A DNA stretch of 64,000 bases. Source: Mallotus nudiflorus (taxonomy: Eukaryota; Streptophyta; Magnoliopsida; Malpighiales; Euphorbiaceae). A program made the translations under genes and the position numbers. Shown here piece after piece: positions 1-12,721 of this stretch. Each line of letters starts with the position of its first letter. Position 1 is the first letter of the stretch. The DNA lies in the NCBI GenBank assembly GCA_947683625.1, contig CANTUR010000037.1, forward strand, positions 3,186,501 to 3,250,500. The letters are read 5' to 3'. The notes below the pieces were generated by a model. It did not search any database. It was given only the letters and a program-made list of their open reading frames with translations, and was not told the DNA's origin.

Positions 1-2813
1 GTTTTTAAGTTGTTGTACTTTAAAACCCCATCCCAAAGAAGTAAACTTCTGTGTGTTTCCATTATGTCATTATTATTGACTATAAAATGCCACCTGATGA
101 CTAAATTAAGGGGCTACCTGTAGATGGCGGGGTTTAGCGTGCATCCAAGATTTTGGCAACCGTGTCACTGTTTGAGCTCAGAGCTTTAGAGAACACACTA
201 ACTATTGTCATAAAGACACAGTGTGGAGATAAGGAGTCGCCACCCAGGGTAATAACTGAGACATATCGAAAAGGTGGTACTCGATTCGCTAAAAGAAAGC
301 CAGCACCACAACCAGGAGATTCTAGATACGGAATACCAACTTCTTTCAGTCTTGTATTCATTTAGAATTACTTTATGAATTACTATCTTATCCTCTATTT
401 ACATGCAATTTCATATAAACCCAAAATAATAAACTCCAAGGCAAACTAGTCATGAAATATACAAGTAAATAATGGATTCAATAAATCACATAATCCCTAA
501 GTTAGTCTAATATACATGGATTTTAAATAAATGAGCTAAAGTCTACATGTTTTAAATTATAAGTGAACCTAAAGACCTAATTCCTTTTTATTTTAATTAA
601 ATGAACCTAAGTCTACTAATTTTAATTCTAAAAATGGGCCTAATTCTACATGTTATGAAGGAATTTAAATTAATGAGCTTAATTCTACATGTTTTAATTA
701 AATAATGATCTTAAATCTACAAATTATGAAAAAGGCTTAAATTAAGTGGGCTAAGTCTAAATTAATTAAATTAAATTAAGTGGGTCTATGTCTAATTAAC
801 TAAATGGGCCTAAAGGTATTTCTAACCTAAAGTCTAATTAATTATGGACCTAAAAATATATTTTAATTAATTAAACCTAATTAATTATTAAATGATATGG
901 GCTAAAGTAAACAAATCAAAATCTAAAATGGGCTTAAGTCCCAAAACACACAAAAATAATAAATAAACTCAAAAACAAATAAAACACATAAAAAACAATT
1001 AAATAAGATCAAACAAATAATTATTAATCCGTTCTAAAATTCTAATTTTATTAACATGCAACCCAAATTAATCTACTTCCCCATTGATTTTAAATGATTA
1101 TCAAATTGAAACCTAATTTTACTAATCAATTTAATAAAAAATCATGCAACCACACACATAATTTTATTACTATTTCCACTATTGGGGCTATTACATTAAT
1201 TCATAAAATAATTAATAAAAAAATAAAAATAAAGACAATAAAAATAAAAATAAAACCCTAGAAACTAAGTCTCTACGAGGCTTTATCCATGGTCTTTTGT
1301 GGATTTCCAATAAAATTCATCTCCCCCGTATGATCACCATGTGTTTTCCTCCATAATCAACCATAAAAAAAATAAAATAATAATTAATGAATAAATTATA
1401 ATAAAATAAATAGAATAATAAATAAATAAACAAATAAATAAATAAAAGAAGAAGAAGAATATGATATGCTTATGGATGATTAGGGTGCTCCTCAGATTTG
1501 TGATTCCACATTCTTGATAAGTCTTCGAATCTTTTCTTTAAAAATTCTTCACGAGTCTTTGAATTAATTGATGAATCAAAAAGAATTTTTGATCAAGAAT
1601 AAATAAAAAATAAAATCATAATTTTCTTTCTCTCCTCTCCTCTTTTCTACGCCCTTCTCTTTTTTTTTCTTTTTTTCCTTCTCTCCTTTCATGCTCCTTC
1701 CTAGCCCCCCCTTTTATAATGGAACTAGGAAGCCTAACCCTAATCCTAATATGATTCTCATTTTTAAAGTGTATTTAGGAATTTTAAACCAAATAGGATT
1801 AAATTAATTTGGAAGTTTAAACCAATTTAGGATTGAATTAATTAGGAAATTTAAACCACCTAAAATTGGAATAATTAGAAATAGGAAAGAGTTTAATTCT
1901 GACCGGGATTGTGCAATTCTGATTGAAATTATACAATCCCGATCTGAATTATTGTAATTCCAATCGAAATTACATAATTCCGATCAGAATTATGGAATTC
2001 CGACGTGCAAAAAAATTTAAATTTTACAATTAGGTCCTAAAAAGAACTTTGCAATTTAGTCCTTGAAAACATTAAATTCTTCCTTTAAAAGCCCTTTAGA
2101 ATTTTTTAAAGATTAAGCATCTAAGACATTTTCATCATTGGAGTCTTTTGCTGCATCCATAACATGTCATCTCGAAATTGGGTGTCTACACTACCAGATC
2201 GGTATGATTAAAGATTTAGTTGCAATTTTAATATAGTGGTAGTAAAAGTTTCATATTAAGGACCAAGGTTGGCAAAAAGATAAAACACCTTTTCTTTATC
2301 AGGAACTAGTTCATTGATAACAATAAGGGTATCACATAGACCCTTGAATACATGAATATGATCACCAATGGTTTCATCAACCTCCTTAAAGAGACATGTT
2401 ATTTGTTATCATAATATGAATTTGCATTTTTGCGAAGCTTAAGCATAAGTAACTTTGAGAGCTTCCTAAATTGCATGAGTTATTTCTATTCCAATAATAA
2501 GTCTAAGTGCTTCTTCTAAAAGTGTTCCAATGATCCAACCCCAAAGAAGATAATCAAATTTTTGCCATGCAATGAATTTAATTCTTAATTTTGGTATAAA
2601 GTTGTTTGATTTTATGGTATTGTTTTGATTTGATATGGTATATTTAGTTGGAGATGGTGTTTCATTGGTAAGATAGTTAACGAGCTCTTGACTTTCAGTA
2701 AGAGCCAAGGCTTGTTCATGCAACAAAGGATAATTAGAGGATGTAAGTTTATGTGTAATGAGATTGCCTATATTGAACAATAATGAAGTCATATTATATA
2801 TTAAGTTGTGCAT
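1..2813 (-). pseudogene. Ty1/copia gag remnant, split by a solo LTR and running off the left edge
   Basis: Decayed gag of a Ty1/copia retrotransposon on the minus strand, in two pieces: 2191-2813 and 1-118. The first opens with a gag N-terminus (HKLTSSNYPLLHEQALAL, ETPSPTKY), then YLLWGWIIGTLLEEALRLI and, after frame breaks, EVDETIGDHIHVFKGLCDTL and LFANLGP, a typical order for copia capsid proteins. The reading resumes on the far side of the solo LTR with DLVAP, then VAFYSQ, stops, and FTSLGWGFKVQQ, which resembles the basic Arg/Gly-rich region before the zinc knuckle. It has several stops and frameshifts and cannot encode Gag. A degenerate initiator-Met primer-binding site lies 15 bp upstream. 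Family assignment is by recognition of conserved patterns, without a database search. Confidence 0.72.
119..2190 (-). mobile_element. Solo LTR of a Tat/Ogre-like Ty3/gypsy family, 2072 bp
   Basis: The element begins TGTAGA and ends TCTACA and is flanked by the perfect 5-bp direct repeat CTACC (114-118 and 2191-2195). No internal region lies between, so it is a solo LTR left by LTR-LTR recombination. Orientation is inferred from the motif GGGTGGCGACTCC near 230-250 (minus strand) and the LTR 3' end reading GCACGCTAAACCCCGCCATCTACA-like sequence. Both match in order and spacing the LTR end at 61640-61773 next to a Tat/Ogre-type gag. It is inserted in the copia gag remnant. Confidence 0.85.
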
Positions 2814-2827
2814 ATGTTCACCTTAGT

Positions 2828-2839
2828 GCTTTAATGCCA
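2828..2839 (-). other. Degenerate initiator-Met tRNA primer-binding site of the copia remnant
   Basis: On the minus strand this reads TGGCATTAAAGC, matching the plant copia primer-binding site TGGTATCAGAGC except for transitions. It lies between the gag start (2813) and the presumed LTR end, where a PBS is expected. Confidence 0.55.
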
Positions 2840-3041
2840 TAAAGAAAATGGGAGAAAAGATGTGTATTTTTTTATTGTTAATCAAGTCTCACAAGTACAA
2901 AACAATGAACACATGAAGAGGTATATATATAAAATAAATACCAACATAACTAATTTTCTTAAGACTATTAAAAAAAGTAAAACACAATATTGATGTATAT
3001 TTTTCACCTTAGTTCAGCTGATAATTATCATTCATAATACA
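2840..3041 (-). mobile_element. Candidate 5' LTR of the copia remnant
   Basis: This lies directly upstream of the primer-binding site. It holds a TATA-like run (about 2922-2931) followed on the minus strand by a typical copia R region (CATTGTTTTGTACTTGTGAG). The outer limit is a guess from a TG at 3040-3041 (minus strand). The partner LTR is outside the window, so neither TSD nor LTR identity can be checked. Confidence 0.35.
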
Positions 3042-3652
3042 ATGCCTTAGAGGGGGGGGTGAATAAGACTAATGAAGGATTTTAGAAAATTAAAAATGAA
3101 TTTAAGGGATGAATAAGAATTAAAAGAGAATAGAGTAGGAAGAACAATGAACACAAGGATTTAAGGAGTTCGAATTCTCAACAATCTTATGTATTCACCT
3201 AACTTATCCTTAAGTTACGATTTTTTAATACCCACAATCTTATTCACAAGATTGATATTACATAAGAGTTTGAGGCTCACTCTTTTAACCTTACAACTTG
3301 AGTTTTCAAGGCTCACTCAAAAAACCAAATTCCAAGTATTTTTATGGCTAAACACTTAAACCAATTCCTTTAGAAATAAATCTCACTTCCCTTCTAATCT
3401 ATCATAAGATTTTAGATGAACAGAAATTCTATTTCTAATACACATCTAACTCTTACAACAGTTATACAAACAAATAATGAATATTGAGAGTTTGAGAGCT
3501 TAGATAAATATTAAGATAGAAAATTATAATAAGTATACTAACTTTAATTGAGCTCAAGTAAGTGTTTATATAGATAAACACTCAAAAATATGGCTATTGG
3601 GGATGTCAAACATGTCTCCAATGTTTCTTCTTTAAATTCAAAAGTATGACAG
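3042..3652. other. AT-rich noncoding repeat with a CCTTAGAGGGGGGGGTGAATA-type start
   Basis: No coding potential is visible. The segment starts near the G-run GAGGGGGGGGTGAATA (about 3050-3065), a signature seen at the edge of dispersed plant repeats. The matching far end may be near 3970-3990 (AAGGTCAACAAT), which would place the 54-bp tandem repeat inside this element. Class not determined. Confidence 0.3.
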
Positions 3653-3868
3653 TTGGAATGTCACTATAGCAGCAGAGCTTCAGTCACAACCTACTATTCA
3701 CTTTGGCTTTCTGTTACCATAGCAGCTCTTGCTTCAATCATAGGTTACTATTCATTTCAGCTTTCTATTACCATAGAAGCTTTTGCTTCAATTGTAGCTT
3801 ACTATTCATTTTAACTTTTTGTCACCATAGAAGCTTTTGCTTCAATCATAGCTTAGTATTCATTTCAG
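3653..3868 (+). repeat. 54-bp tandem repeat, four copies
   Basis: Units at 3653-3706, 3707-3760, 3761-3814 and 3815-3868 share the core ACCATAG(A/C)AGCT(C/T)TTGCTTCAAT and end TACTATTCATTT. The first copy is the most diverged. Because 54 is a multiple of three, one frame (3703-3897) stays open and gives a repeated 18-residue pattern. This is a by-product of the repeat, not evidence for a protein. Confidence 0.85.
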
Positions 3869-4412
3869 CTTTGACTTGGCTTTCATTTAAGCCCTAACTT
3901 ATACACACTTAAAATAAACATATTAAATGCTCAAAATTAAGTTTGTTAAGATCAAAATTAAGATTTATTATTACTAAGGTCAACAATATTAATTTTTTCT
4001 CGTTTAATAAACTACCATTTTGGTTTGAATATATTACTTCCTAAATTATCTAATCACTAATAATCTCTCTACTAACATAGGAACTGTTATAAGAGTTTTA
4101 GCCTTTATCACTTCAATTATATTTATCACTTCAGTTGATTTATGCTTCCTTATTTCTCCATTGACTCTCATAACTGTCAATGTGTGCTTATATGGATATT
4201 GCTAGTACTATATATAAAGTGCATCAGCCTATAGGAGATAAGTTACTGGATCAGAAGTATGTGTTTGGATAACCATGATGCTCTAATGGACTAATAAAAC
4301 AAAATAGTAGTTAACATTTCTAGAAACTTAAAAGAAATGCATCAACATCAACATTAAAAAACATAAGATAAGAACAACTTCAACTTATATAATTTCTTTG
4401 CTTACCTTTAAG

Positions 4413-4726
4413 TGTATTTGGTATAAATAAATTTTACAAAATTTTTTGAAATTCATTTGCAATTTAAAATGATGTGTGTTTTATTTAAATAATCATGTTG
4501 TATAATTCATTTATAATTTCAATTTTTAAATTTATGAAATTGATTATAATTAGATCAAATTCTAATAAAATGGTTGCAATTTTGAAATGAAACTTTTAAG
4601 CTTATGTTTTTAAATGACTAAAATACCTCCCTCATTAGTTTTATTTTCAAAAAATATCTTTCTATTTGAAAGGATATTTTTTAACCAAAATTAAAAAATT
4701 AGAATTTTAGATTTATACCAAATACA
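4413..4726. mobile_element. Candidate MITE with 16-bp terminal inverted repeat
   Basis: The 16 bases TGTATTTGGTATAAAT at 4413-4428 recur as the exact reverse complement at 4711-4726, enclosing 314 bp of AT-rich DNA. No convincing TSD was found. A stretch inside it (about 4485-4565, CATGTTGTATAATTCATTT...) has an imperfect direct copy at about 4980-5060, so related repeat pieces continue to the right. Confidence 0.45.
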
Positions 4727-7120
4727 ATATAATAAAATATGAAATTCATTTGAAATGAATTCCACAAACTATTCATTTGAACTAAACAAACTTCCTTAAT
4801 AAAAATTCATTTAGAAATGAATTCTATTTGAAATTTATTTAAAAATGAAATGAATTTCTTGGTGGAATTGAACCAAACCTAATGTTAGTGTTTCCTTTTT
4901 GTAATCTACATTTTGTTTTAAATACAAGCTTGAATCTCTCCAAATTTAATCTCACTTAGATTCTTTAATGTTTTTCTTTAAACATGTTGTAAAACTCATT
5001 TGCAATTCCAATTTTAAAATTTGTAGAATTAATTATAACTAAATCAAATTCTAACAACATCAAATAACATAAAATAACAAAATAGTTTAAGATGCCAAAA
5101 TACTTTGTTTGCAATTGGTTGGTGTACCTACATAACTAACACACTGAAAAAAATTATAGTTTCAAAGCTTAGAAGAAAACAACATTAGCATGCTCTATTA
5201 AACCTACTATGATAATTCCAAGAATTAAAAAATTTATTAGAAAAAATGGGTGCCTACAATAGTAGGGATAGAAGGTTTTTTTATCCCATATGGTGAAGAA
5301 CATTACAAGAAATGTCCATGTTCAAGCTTTCTACAACATCAAAGGAAATTAAATTCGAGGAGCATGACCTTAGTTTATATTATAATAAGGGAAGTACACA
5401 GGTGCATTTACCTAGATACATATAGAGACTTAAGTTAAATATTGATTTTCTTATAGATGTGGTGAGCAAGTTATAGATAAATAGAGTTAGAAGACATAAA
5501 ATGAATGGATTTTGAAGAAAAATGAATAAGAAATATGAAAAAATAAGAGGAGATTCAAATATATGATTTGAATGAAGCACTACTAATTAAACTTTTAGTA
5601 TGCTAAACCATAAATGAGTAACCCAATGAAGGAGATCAACCTTAATACTCAAAAGAACTAAGTAAAACCTACACTAATTTTATTTTGTAGGCTAAATCAA
5701 AGGAGCATCAAGAGATATTATCTAGAGAAGTATTCTTTTCATTTTGTGAAAAATAATCAAAATATGATCAAAAGGATGCAATTTAGGTTGACACCATCGT
5801 CACAAGAAAGGATCAATCATAATGCTCCTTCCATGATGCTCTTATTATGTTGATCTTTTCATAATGTTTTTTACTGATACTTTCACAAGAATACTCTAGT
5901 CATGCTGCTCCCCAACAAGATAATATAAGAAAAACCTATTAATTTGATAGAGTTAATAACACAATAATAGATTTTAGATAGTAAACTGACTAAAATAGAC
6001 ATTTTCAATCTTCTTGCTTACAAATTTCAAAAAAAAAGAAATATAGACAATATAAATTTCTTTTCTATTTTTTTTTGAAAATTTTCATTTTCATTCAAGA
6101 GAACAAGCATAAAATAGCTAGAGCTGGAACACAACAATAAAATCCTGACCAACACCAACTCACTACTATGTTAGTCCTCTTGATGTTACTATTTTAGCAA
6201 CCACATATCAACTAAAAGTAATAATAAAACAAAACAACTAATGACCAAAACAATATCAAAGCAAAACAAAACACGACTAAAGGAGGAGCTATAATACAAA
6301 AAACCAATTATGACTATCTTTTGAGCTCTCTACTTGTAACTTCTCCAATATTTGTCTTTCACATGCTGTCCGTCATCATCAGCTCCATTATAGACTTAGG
6401 CTGGAAAGCTGCTCTAGGCTGTCATAGTTTACTGAATTGTTTTGTGCATCCTAAGTTGTTTGAATACTTGTTGCTTCCTCCCATGGCCACCCTCACCATC
6501 TTGAACATTAAAGCTCTAGCCATGTAGATCCAACCATTAAAACAACCAAAATAACATTTCATCAAACTAGATCTATAGAGCTAGTATAAGACTAAGAAAA
6601 TTTACTAAAATTAAGAAAATTTACTAAAATTAAAAATTATAACCTTAATTCATATTATTTATGAATAAAACTAAGCAAAATAGAAGAAAAAGAAAAAGAT
6701 TGGGTGGTTTTTGGCCAATATTAACCAAAACCACTTTAAATACCACCAAACTAGAAAAAAAAAAAAAAAAAAAAAGATGTTAAAGAGATAAAAAAAAAAT
6801 GTAGACAATATAAAGTAATTATGTGCATATACATGTAAGAAACTGATTGAGTGAAGTTTTTTTTTATTATTTTTTAATAATTCATAAACACTATTAAAAA
6901 TATTAAAATTTTTCTCTCTAAAGGCATCCTGAAATGTAATGTTTGATTCATATTGTTGTCAATTTAAATAGAGAGGGCTACCGTTATTATGTCGTCAATT
7001 AAAGTTTAGGCCATATGACCTCCTATTAACCCAAAAAATATGAAAAGTATTTTTTTCTATTTTAATAATTTATTTTCTTCCTAAAAATGATTATGTTTAT
7101 AAGTTTTACATATATTCTTT
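4727..7120. other. AT-rich intergenic DNA, no gene recognised
   Basis: Only short chance ORFs occur. A poly(A) run at 6755-6775 follows degenerate sequence and may be the tail of an old retroposed insertion, but no coding motif supports this. Repeat fragments at 4740-5060 resemble the adjacent MITE candidate. Confidence 0.5.
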
Positions 7121-7484
7121 GGCTAAATGTATAGTTTTACCCCTAAATTGTATACAATTAACCTCTAACATTTCTCAATTTTAATATTTTTATATAATTT
7201 TTAAACTTTATTGTGAACCTTTTTTATTTTTAAATTTTATTTAAAATAAAAAATTTTTATTTTTTATTTTTAATTATATTATCTCTTTAAATTAAGTATT
7301 ATTTTAATCTATATAAATTGTGATGTCCATGTCAATATTAATTGATAAAATATGTTAATTTTGTATATTATAAGAACTAAATAGATTTAAAATAAAAATT
7401 TAAAATTAAATTAAAAATAATAAAAATTGAAAAATGTTAAAAGTTAATCGAATATAAAGTTTAGGTAAAACTAATGCATTCCCC
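7121..7484. mobile_element. Mutator-like MITE with 9-10-bp TSD
   Basis: A long imperfect inverted repeat. The left end reads GGCTAAATGTATAGTTTTACC and the right end, reverse-complemented, GGGGAATGCATTAGTTTTACC. Both arms continue into ATTAAC..TAACATTT.TCAATTTT. Flanks TATATTCTTT (7111-7120) and TATATTTTTT (7485-7494) match at 9 of 10 bases, the TSD size of Mutator-like elements. No ORF. Confidence 0.65.
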
Positions 7485-7510
7485 TATATTTTTTCAATGT
7501 GCATGTCTAA

Positions 7511-7610
7511 TTTTTTTTTTTTTTATCATGGAGAGGGAGGGAGGAGATGAGGAGATTTGAACCGTGCCCTCATACAACAATGTCAAGTCCAAACTAAGGG
7601 AGGCTGGCGT
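7511..7610 (-). mobile_element. Short tRNA-derived SINE-like insertion
   Basis: On the minus strand the element ends in a poly(A) tail (seen as the poly-T run from 7511) and carries a Pol III box B-like GGTTCAAATCTCC. A possible box A (TTAGTTTGGAC) lies upstream. Flanking ATGTCTAA (7503-7510) and ATGCCTAA (7611-7618) match at 7 of 8 bases, consistent with a target duplication. About 100 bp; family unknown. Confidence 0.5.
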
Positions 7611-7618
7611 ATGCCTAA

Positions 7619-8558
7619 CATTTTGAATGAAAAAAAAAAAAAAAAAAATCACATATAATCGTCAAGAAAAAAAAAAAACCTTCAACATCATTTCACAATC
7701 ATACTTTTTTTTTTTCAAGCATGGAAAAAAGTAAGGAACATGAAAGAGGGTAAAAGAAACAACCATCTTTAACAAATTTCAGAATTTGATTGGAGGAATT
7801 TTTTCCAAGCATCTAAAACTTGTTTTTCACATCAATATATCACAATGAAGATATAGACAATGCAATAGTTTTTGGACATATCCATCAATTAAAAAAGCTT
7901 AACACTTTGAGTCATTCCATTACTTATAATGAATTTTATCTCAATAACCGTCCATACATTGTTATCCATGTTTATCCCCGACAACATCATTTGTCAAGAA
8001 TAATAATTAATATTATCTAGGAGATTTATTAATGTTAATTTCTGTTTACATCTTAATTATTTTTTATATCATATGTCTTTATCTTAACACACTTATGATG
8101 AAACTAGATACCTATTAATCGGATAGCACCTCAATCTTTAATATTTATCTATTTTCTATCCTCAATATCTATTAATTGGGTTCCAAAGGGCAAAAATTTG
8201 AAAATAAAAAAAAAATAACGAATTTGTTTATATGTGCATGACCATTCACAAAAATGAAGTGTTGCATTTGTATCCTCTAATTTCCCCTTTCAATCTCTCA
8301 CGAGCAAATTGTATTTTTTTTCCATAAAATTTAACTTGATTAACACTTTTTTCTTTTAATTTAAACATTTATTTTTTATATTTTCAATTTAACTCCGTTC
8401 ATATTTTAATGTTTTTGTTAATCTTTTGTATTAAAACACCTTTAGCTCCTTTTATTAAACAAAATAAAATAATTTAAAACTTTAAAATTTGATAAAACAG
8501 TATAATTCAATTTTTAAAATTTTTAATTATTTTAAATTAAAATTTCAACTCTCAAAAA

Positions 8559-8591
<33 letters not shown>

Positions 8592-8675
8592 CAAGTGTTC
8601 AACACATCTTTCTAAATTCCATCTTTAACAACAATCATAAGTTTTGTACTGATGTATTGTATAGATTTTTTTTTT
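7619..8675. other. AT-rich intergenic DNA, no gene recognised
   Basis: Contains poly(A) runs (around 7629-7647 and 7665-7678), a TA microsatellite (8561-8589) and an imperfect short duplication of AAAT(T/C)(C/T)CATCTTTAACAAC (near 8615 and 8681). No coding region supported. Confidence 0.5.
8561..8589. repeat. (TA)n microsatellite
   Basis: About 14 uninterrupted TA dinucleotides. Confidence 0.9.
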
Positions 8676-9508
8676 CTTCTAAATCTCATCTTTAACAACA
8701 AAATATTTTAATTTCATAAGTTTGGCACTCCTTGGGTATTTGTCGCTTTTAAAGAACACTATTGCAAAATTATTACAATAAATTTTTAGTGGCTTGATAA
8801 TGGTATTGATAACCATAAGCCCTGAAATAAATTTCTGCATATATAATGCATGTGACTAAAAACATGGTATAAATTTTATCTCTATAGTGGATGAAGCAAT
8901 GATAGTTTGTTTTGTACTTTTCCACAATATTGTTGCCTTTGCTAATAGAAACAAATAGTCAAATATGGACATTTTACTATCAATGCATCCAACAAATTCT
9001 AAATCTGAATATCCGATCACTTACAATTCATTGGATCTCTTATGTGTGAGCATGTAATTCTTTATTCCTTGAAGGCACCTCAATACTTTCTTTGCAACTT
9101 TCCAATGATCAATCCCATCCCAAGATTACTTTATTACCTGCCTATTATTTCAACCGTAAAATTAATGTCCCGTCTAGTTTAAGTTTGCAAGTACATTAAA
9201 CTTCCAACAACATAAGAATATGGACTTGATTCCATTTCTTTACATTCCATATCATTTCTTCAGGTATTGCATAAGGCTAAATTTATCAACTTTCGTATGG
9301 GTACAACTCTAGGTGAACAATTATTTATGTTAAATTTTTCAAGAACTTTCTAAATCTAGGTTTTCTAAGACAATCCCAATAATTCATGTGATTTATTATG
9401 AAAAATTTCTATTTCAATCACATAGGATGTCTGTCTTATATCTTTCATTTTAAAGTTTTTTACAAGAAATTTTTAGTCTCATTATATATATTGAGCTCCA
9501 AAATGGTT
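8676..9508 (-). pseudogene. Ty1/copia pol remnant (end of RT and RNase H)
   Basis: Minus-strand reading with many stops. It gives, in order, ETKNFL, KNFKMKDIRQTSYVIEIEIF and SHELLGL (end of reverse transcriptase), then DHWKVAKKVLRCLQGIKNYM, IGYSDLEFVGCIDSK, KQTIIASSTIE, CNNFAIVFFKSDKYPRSAK and LKYFVVKDEI (RNase H). This is the normal order of a copia pol C-terminus. The remnant stops abruptly at 9508, where the minus-strand Tekay element is inserted (TSD TGGTT). Its upstream part should continue beyond 23983 but is too degenerate to read with confidence. It is not from the copia element at 1-2813: the gag of that element lies on the wrong side. Confidence 0.75.
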
Positions 9509-12500
9509 TGTCACAACTCAAAACAGAGGTCATGACCGGCGCTAAGGAACAAAAATTCTTTCGAATCTGAAACCTGTAGCAAGTCTTAAAATAAAATAAA
9601 ACATGCAATAATAATAATAATAAAAATAACATAAATAAAGTATTCTGCAACGGAAATAAAATCATAAATATTGAAATAATAATCCACCAAATGAGATTAA
9701 ATCAAATAACTCATCTCAAATATAAATAATCTTTTAATACAAATCCAGTTCAAATATTTGAAATACATAACTCACACAACTATAATACATAATCCCCTTA
9801 ATTTTTTACAACTACTGTAGTGTCTAGATTATAAAATAAGTTCAGGTAAGCAGTTTACATAGTGAAGCTGGGGCAAAAGAAATCCGGCGTATTAGTCTGC
9901 TACTGAGGTCTGAAGATGATGACTCTCCTGAAAAATAGTCAACGGAGGGGAGTCAAACCTTACTGAGTGAATTGTTATAATATATATATATACATACTAA
10001 ATGACAATGCACACAGTCAATAGTATATAAAATAAGTATATATACAAGCAAATACACACAAATGCAGCAAAATCATTTTATATATTTTTATTAAAAATCA
10101 CCGTTTATGAAGGATCAAATAGAACCCTAGAAAATCGTAACCTCAAATAGTGTTAGACAACACTCTAGCCATACAGGCTCACTTATTCCAAATATAATTA
10201 CTTGTTCCATTTGGACAGTAGACTGGCCCCGAAACACTAAGTCAATCGAGCTCCAGCAGTCTGACTGTCAGTATGATTGGCCCTAAGACACTTGGTCAAC
10301 CGAGCTCCAGCAATCATACTCCCAAATCACATCTCTCATCAAATCAAATCAATCCGATTAATATCCACAAATAGGTTAGTAATATAGCCTAAATGCTATC
10401 AGCATACCGGTACATACTCGGTCCTAGTGCTGCCCACTAGGTAGCACGTTCTATTGATATCCTTCATTAATATAAAATATACATTCATAAATAAATGATG
10501 CATGAATTTCAATAAAATAGCAACATAAACCATATATATACTAGAAATATACCAAAAGTAAATCAGGTATATTTCGAGTATATATACGTCAAATAAATCC
10601 AATATACTTGCAAAATAAACTAGAAATATATTTAAAAACATTTTAAGTATAAATGTTTAATAAAACATGCATATTATTCAAAATATATCAAAAATACACC
10701 AAAAATAAACCTAAGTACTAATTAAATCATTTATGCATATTTAATCAAAATAAACCATACATTTCTAAAACATGCACCCTAAAAAATATATATATAAAAT
10801 AACAACTCACAGCTATTGCGCTCCATGAGATGGGTCCAACGGGCTTGGTCCACTAGGCCTCGGTCTAGGCGCAACTAAACAAACAAATGATAACAGAAAA
10901 TCAGAATAAATCTAACAAAAATTTCTAGAAACTCGATCTAGAATACTAGATACATAATTAGAATGGAAATTCGACCGAACATCACGTTTTACGAGAATTC
11001 TACCAAAAATACGGCAGAATCTCCCCTGTAAAACAAACATCTCTCTACTCAAAGAGTAAAGCCGGTCCCGTAAAGAAAACACACTTTGAAATAAACACAG
11101 AATACAACCATAATCTCTCGGTCGGACTCCAAACTACAATTCACCCACCGAGGTCCACAATTCACAGAACAATTACAAAATAACAAAAATGCCCTTTATA
11201 ATAAAAATACATTTTATCAATCCAAATTACATATTTAACCTTAAAACATGTTAAAAACTCATTTATTTAGAAAAATCATATATTATATATAATTTCAAAA
11301 TAATTTATGAAAAATAGTTTTAATTCATTAAAAATACTAAATAATTTGTAGAAATCATTTTTATACCTTAATTAACTATTAAAACCAATTTAATTACATT
11401 TTTAACCAATTTAGTGTCAAATTACCAAAATACCCCTATATATATAAATTCACTAAAATTAATCAAAAATTCACCAAAAATAGTATAATTACTCAAAAAT
11501 TAATTTTCTCAACATATAATTCAATAATATCAATAAATATACTCAATTAACCAATTAATTTCAATAAAACACATAATTAACCTAATTTTCCAAAATTACA
11601 TAAACTTAAATAAATTCAAAATAAATATATAAAATCCACAAAAATTACAAATAAATTTCTAAAATGCATTTCAACACCTATAATTACCATAAAATACAAT
11701 TTCATAATTTAATTAATTAATTTTCAAAAATTAGAAAATATTAATAAAATAATCAAAAATTCACAAAAATCAAAATAAATTCCAAAAATTCTAAAAAAAT
11801 TACCACATGTAGATTAAGCTACAAGGATTAAAGTTTGTGAAGGGAGTTTGCTTGAATCAATCAAATTGAAGTTCAAAAAAATCAAGACCTAGGGAAATCT
11901 AGACCATTTTAAGTGAAACAAAGCTTGGAATCACACTCACTGGAGCTCAAGGAGAAGATAGAGACCGGCGGTGTCGAAAATGATGGCCAAAATCAGCTTG
12001 ATCGACGATGGAGATGAGTTTCGATTTTTCGGCCAATTCGAGCTTTAAACGACACCGGAGAAGGAAGAGAAGGCGACGGGGCTGGCTGGGGACAATGGTG
12101 GCACGCCATGAAGCACTGTGACAGGAAGAAAATAACGTGATCGACGCTGGAAATTGAATGGGAACGATCGAGAAGAAGGAAGGAGGTGGAGTGGCAAATT
12201 CGTAAATACTTCAAACTTTATTTTAGTTAATGATTTTATATGTGTATATGTATATATATATGTCCTACTTTATATTATATTAGTATTTAATATAATAAAC
12301 ACAATAAATGTGCACCACACACACATTTTAATAATATATACACATATATAATTAATTAATTAATATTAAAACTAAATAATAAAAACTAATTTAATTTAAA
12401 TAAATGTACATATATACATTTTATTTAGCACTTTAAAATTATGTATGAGTTCATGAAAATTCATAAAACTAGTTAAAATAATTAATATTAAATTATTTAC

Positions 12501-12687
12501 ATCTTAATTTTCGCGAAAATATAATTTCCGGGAAAATTTTACGTAAATATCTTAAAATAATATAAAACAATTAAAATTAGCTTTAAATAAATAGCAAACT
12601 CTTAAAATATCATAAATATATACAAAAATTATTAACACTGCATATCCCGATGCAGTTTCAAATTATTTAAAAACTCAGGATATTACA
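9509..12687 (-). repeat. 3' LTR of the minus-strand Tekay/Del element
   Basis: 3179 bp, TGTCAC...ATTACA on the plus strand. It aligns along its length with the 5' LTR at 20763-23977 and with the other Tekay-family LTRs in the window. It keeps the conserved GC-richer blocks, the paired hairpins near 10200-10325 and the TATA-like region near 12240-12260. Confidence 0.92.
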
Positions 12688-12702
12688 GTCTTCCCCCATT
12701 AC
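12688..12702 (-). other. Polypurine tract
   Basis: GTAATGGGGGAAGAC on the minus strand, directly before the 3' LTR: the plus-strand primer expected at this place. The plus-strand relative has a longer G-run. Confidence 0.8.
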
Positions 12703-12721
12703 AAGAATTCGTCCCCGAATT

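Noticed and set aside
153..365. Overlapping small ORFs on both strands (134-365)
   Set aside because: They lie wholly inside the solo LTR near its R/U5 region and have no recognisable content.
6321..6527. Small ORF at 6321-6527 and nearby A-rich tail as a LINE remnant
   Set aside because: No reverse transcriptase or endonuclease motif was found on either strand.
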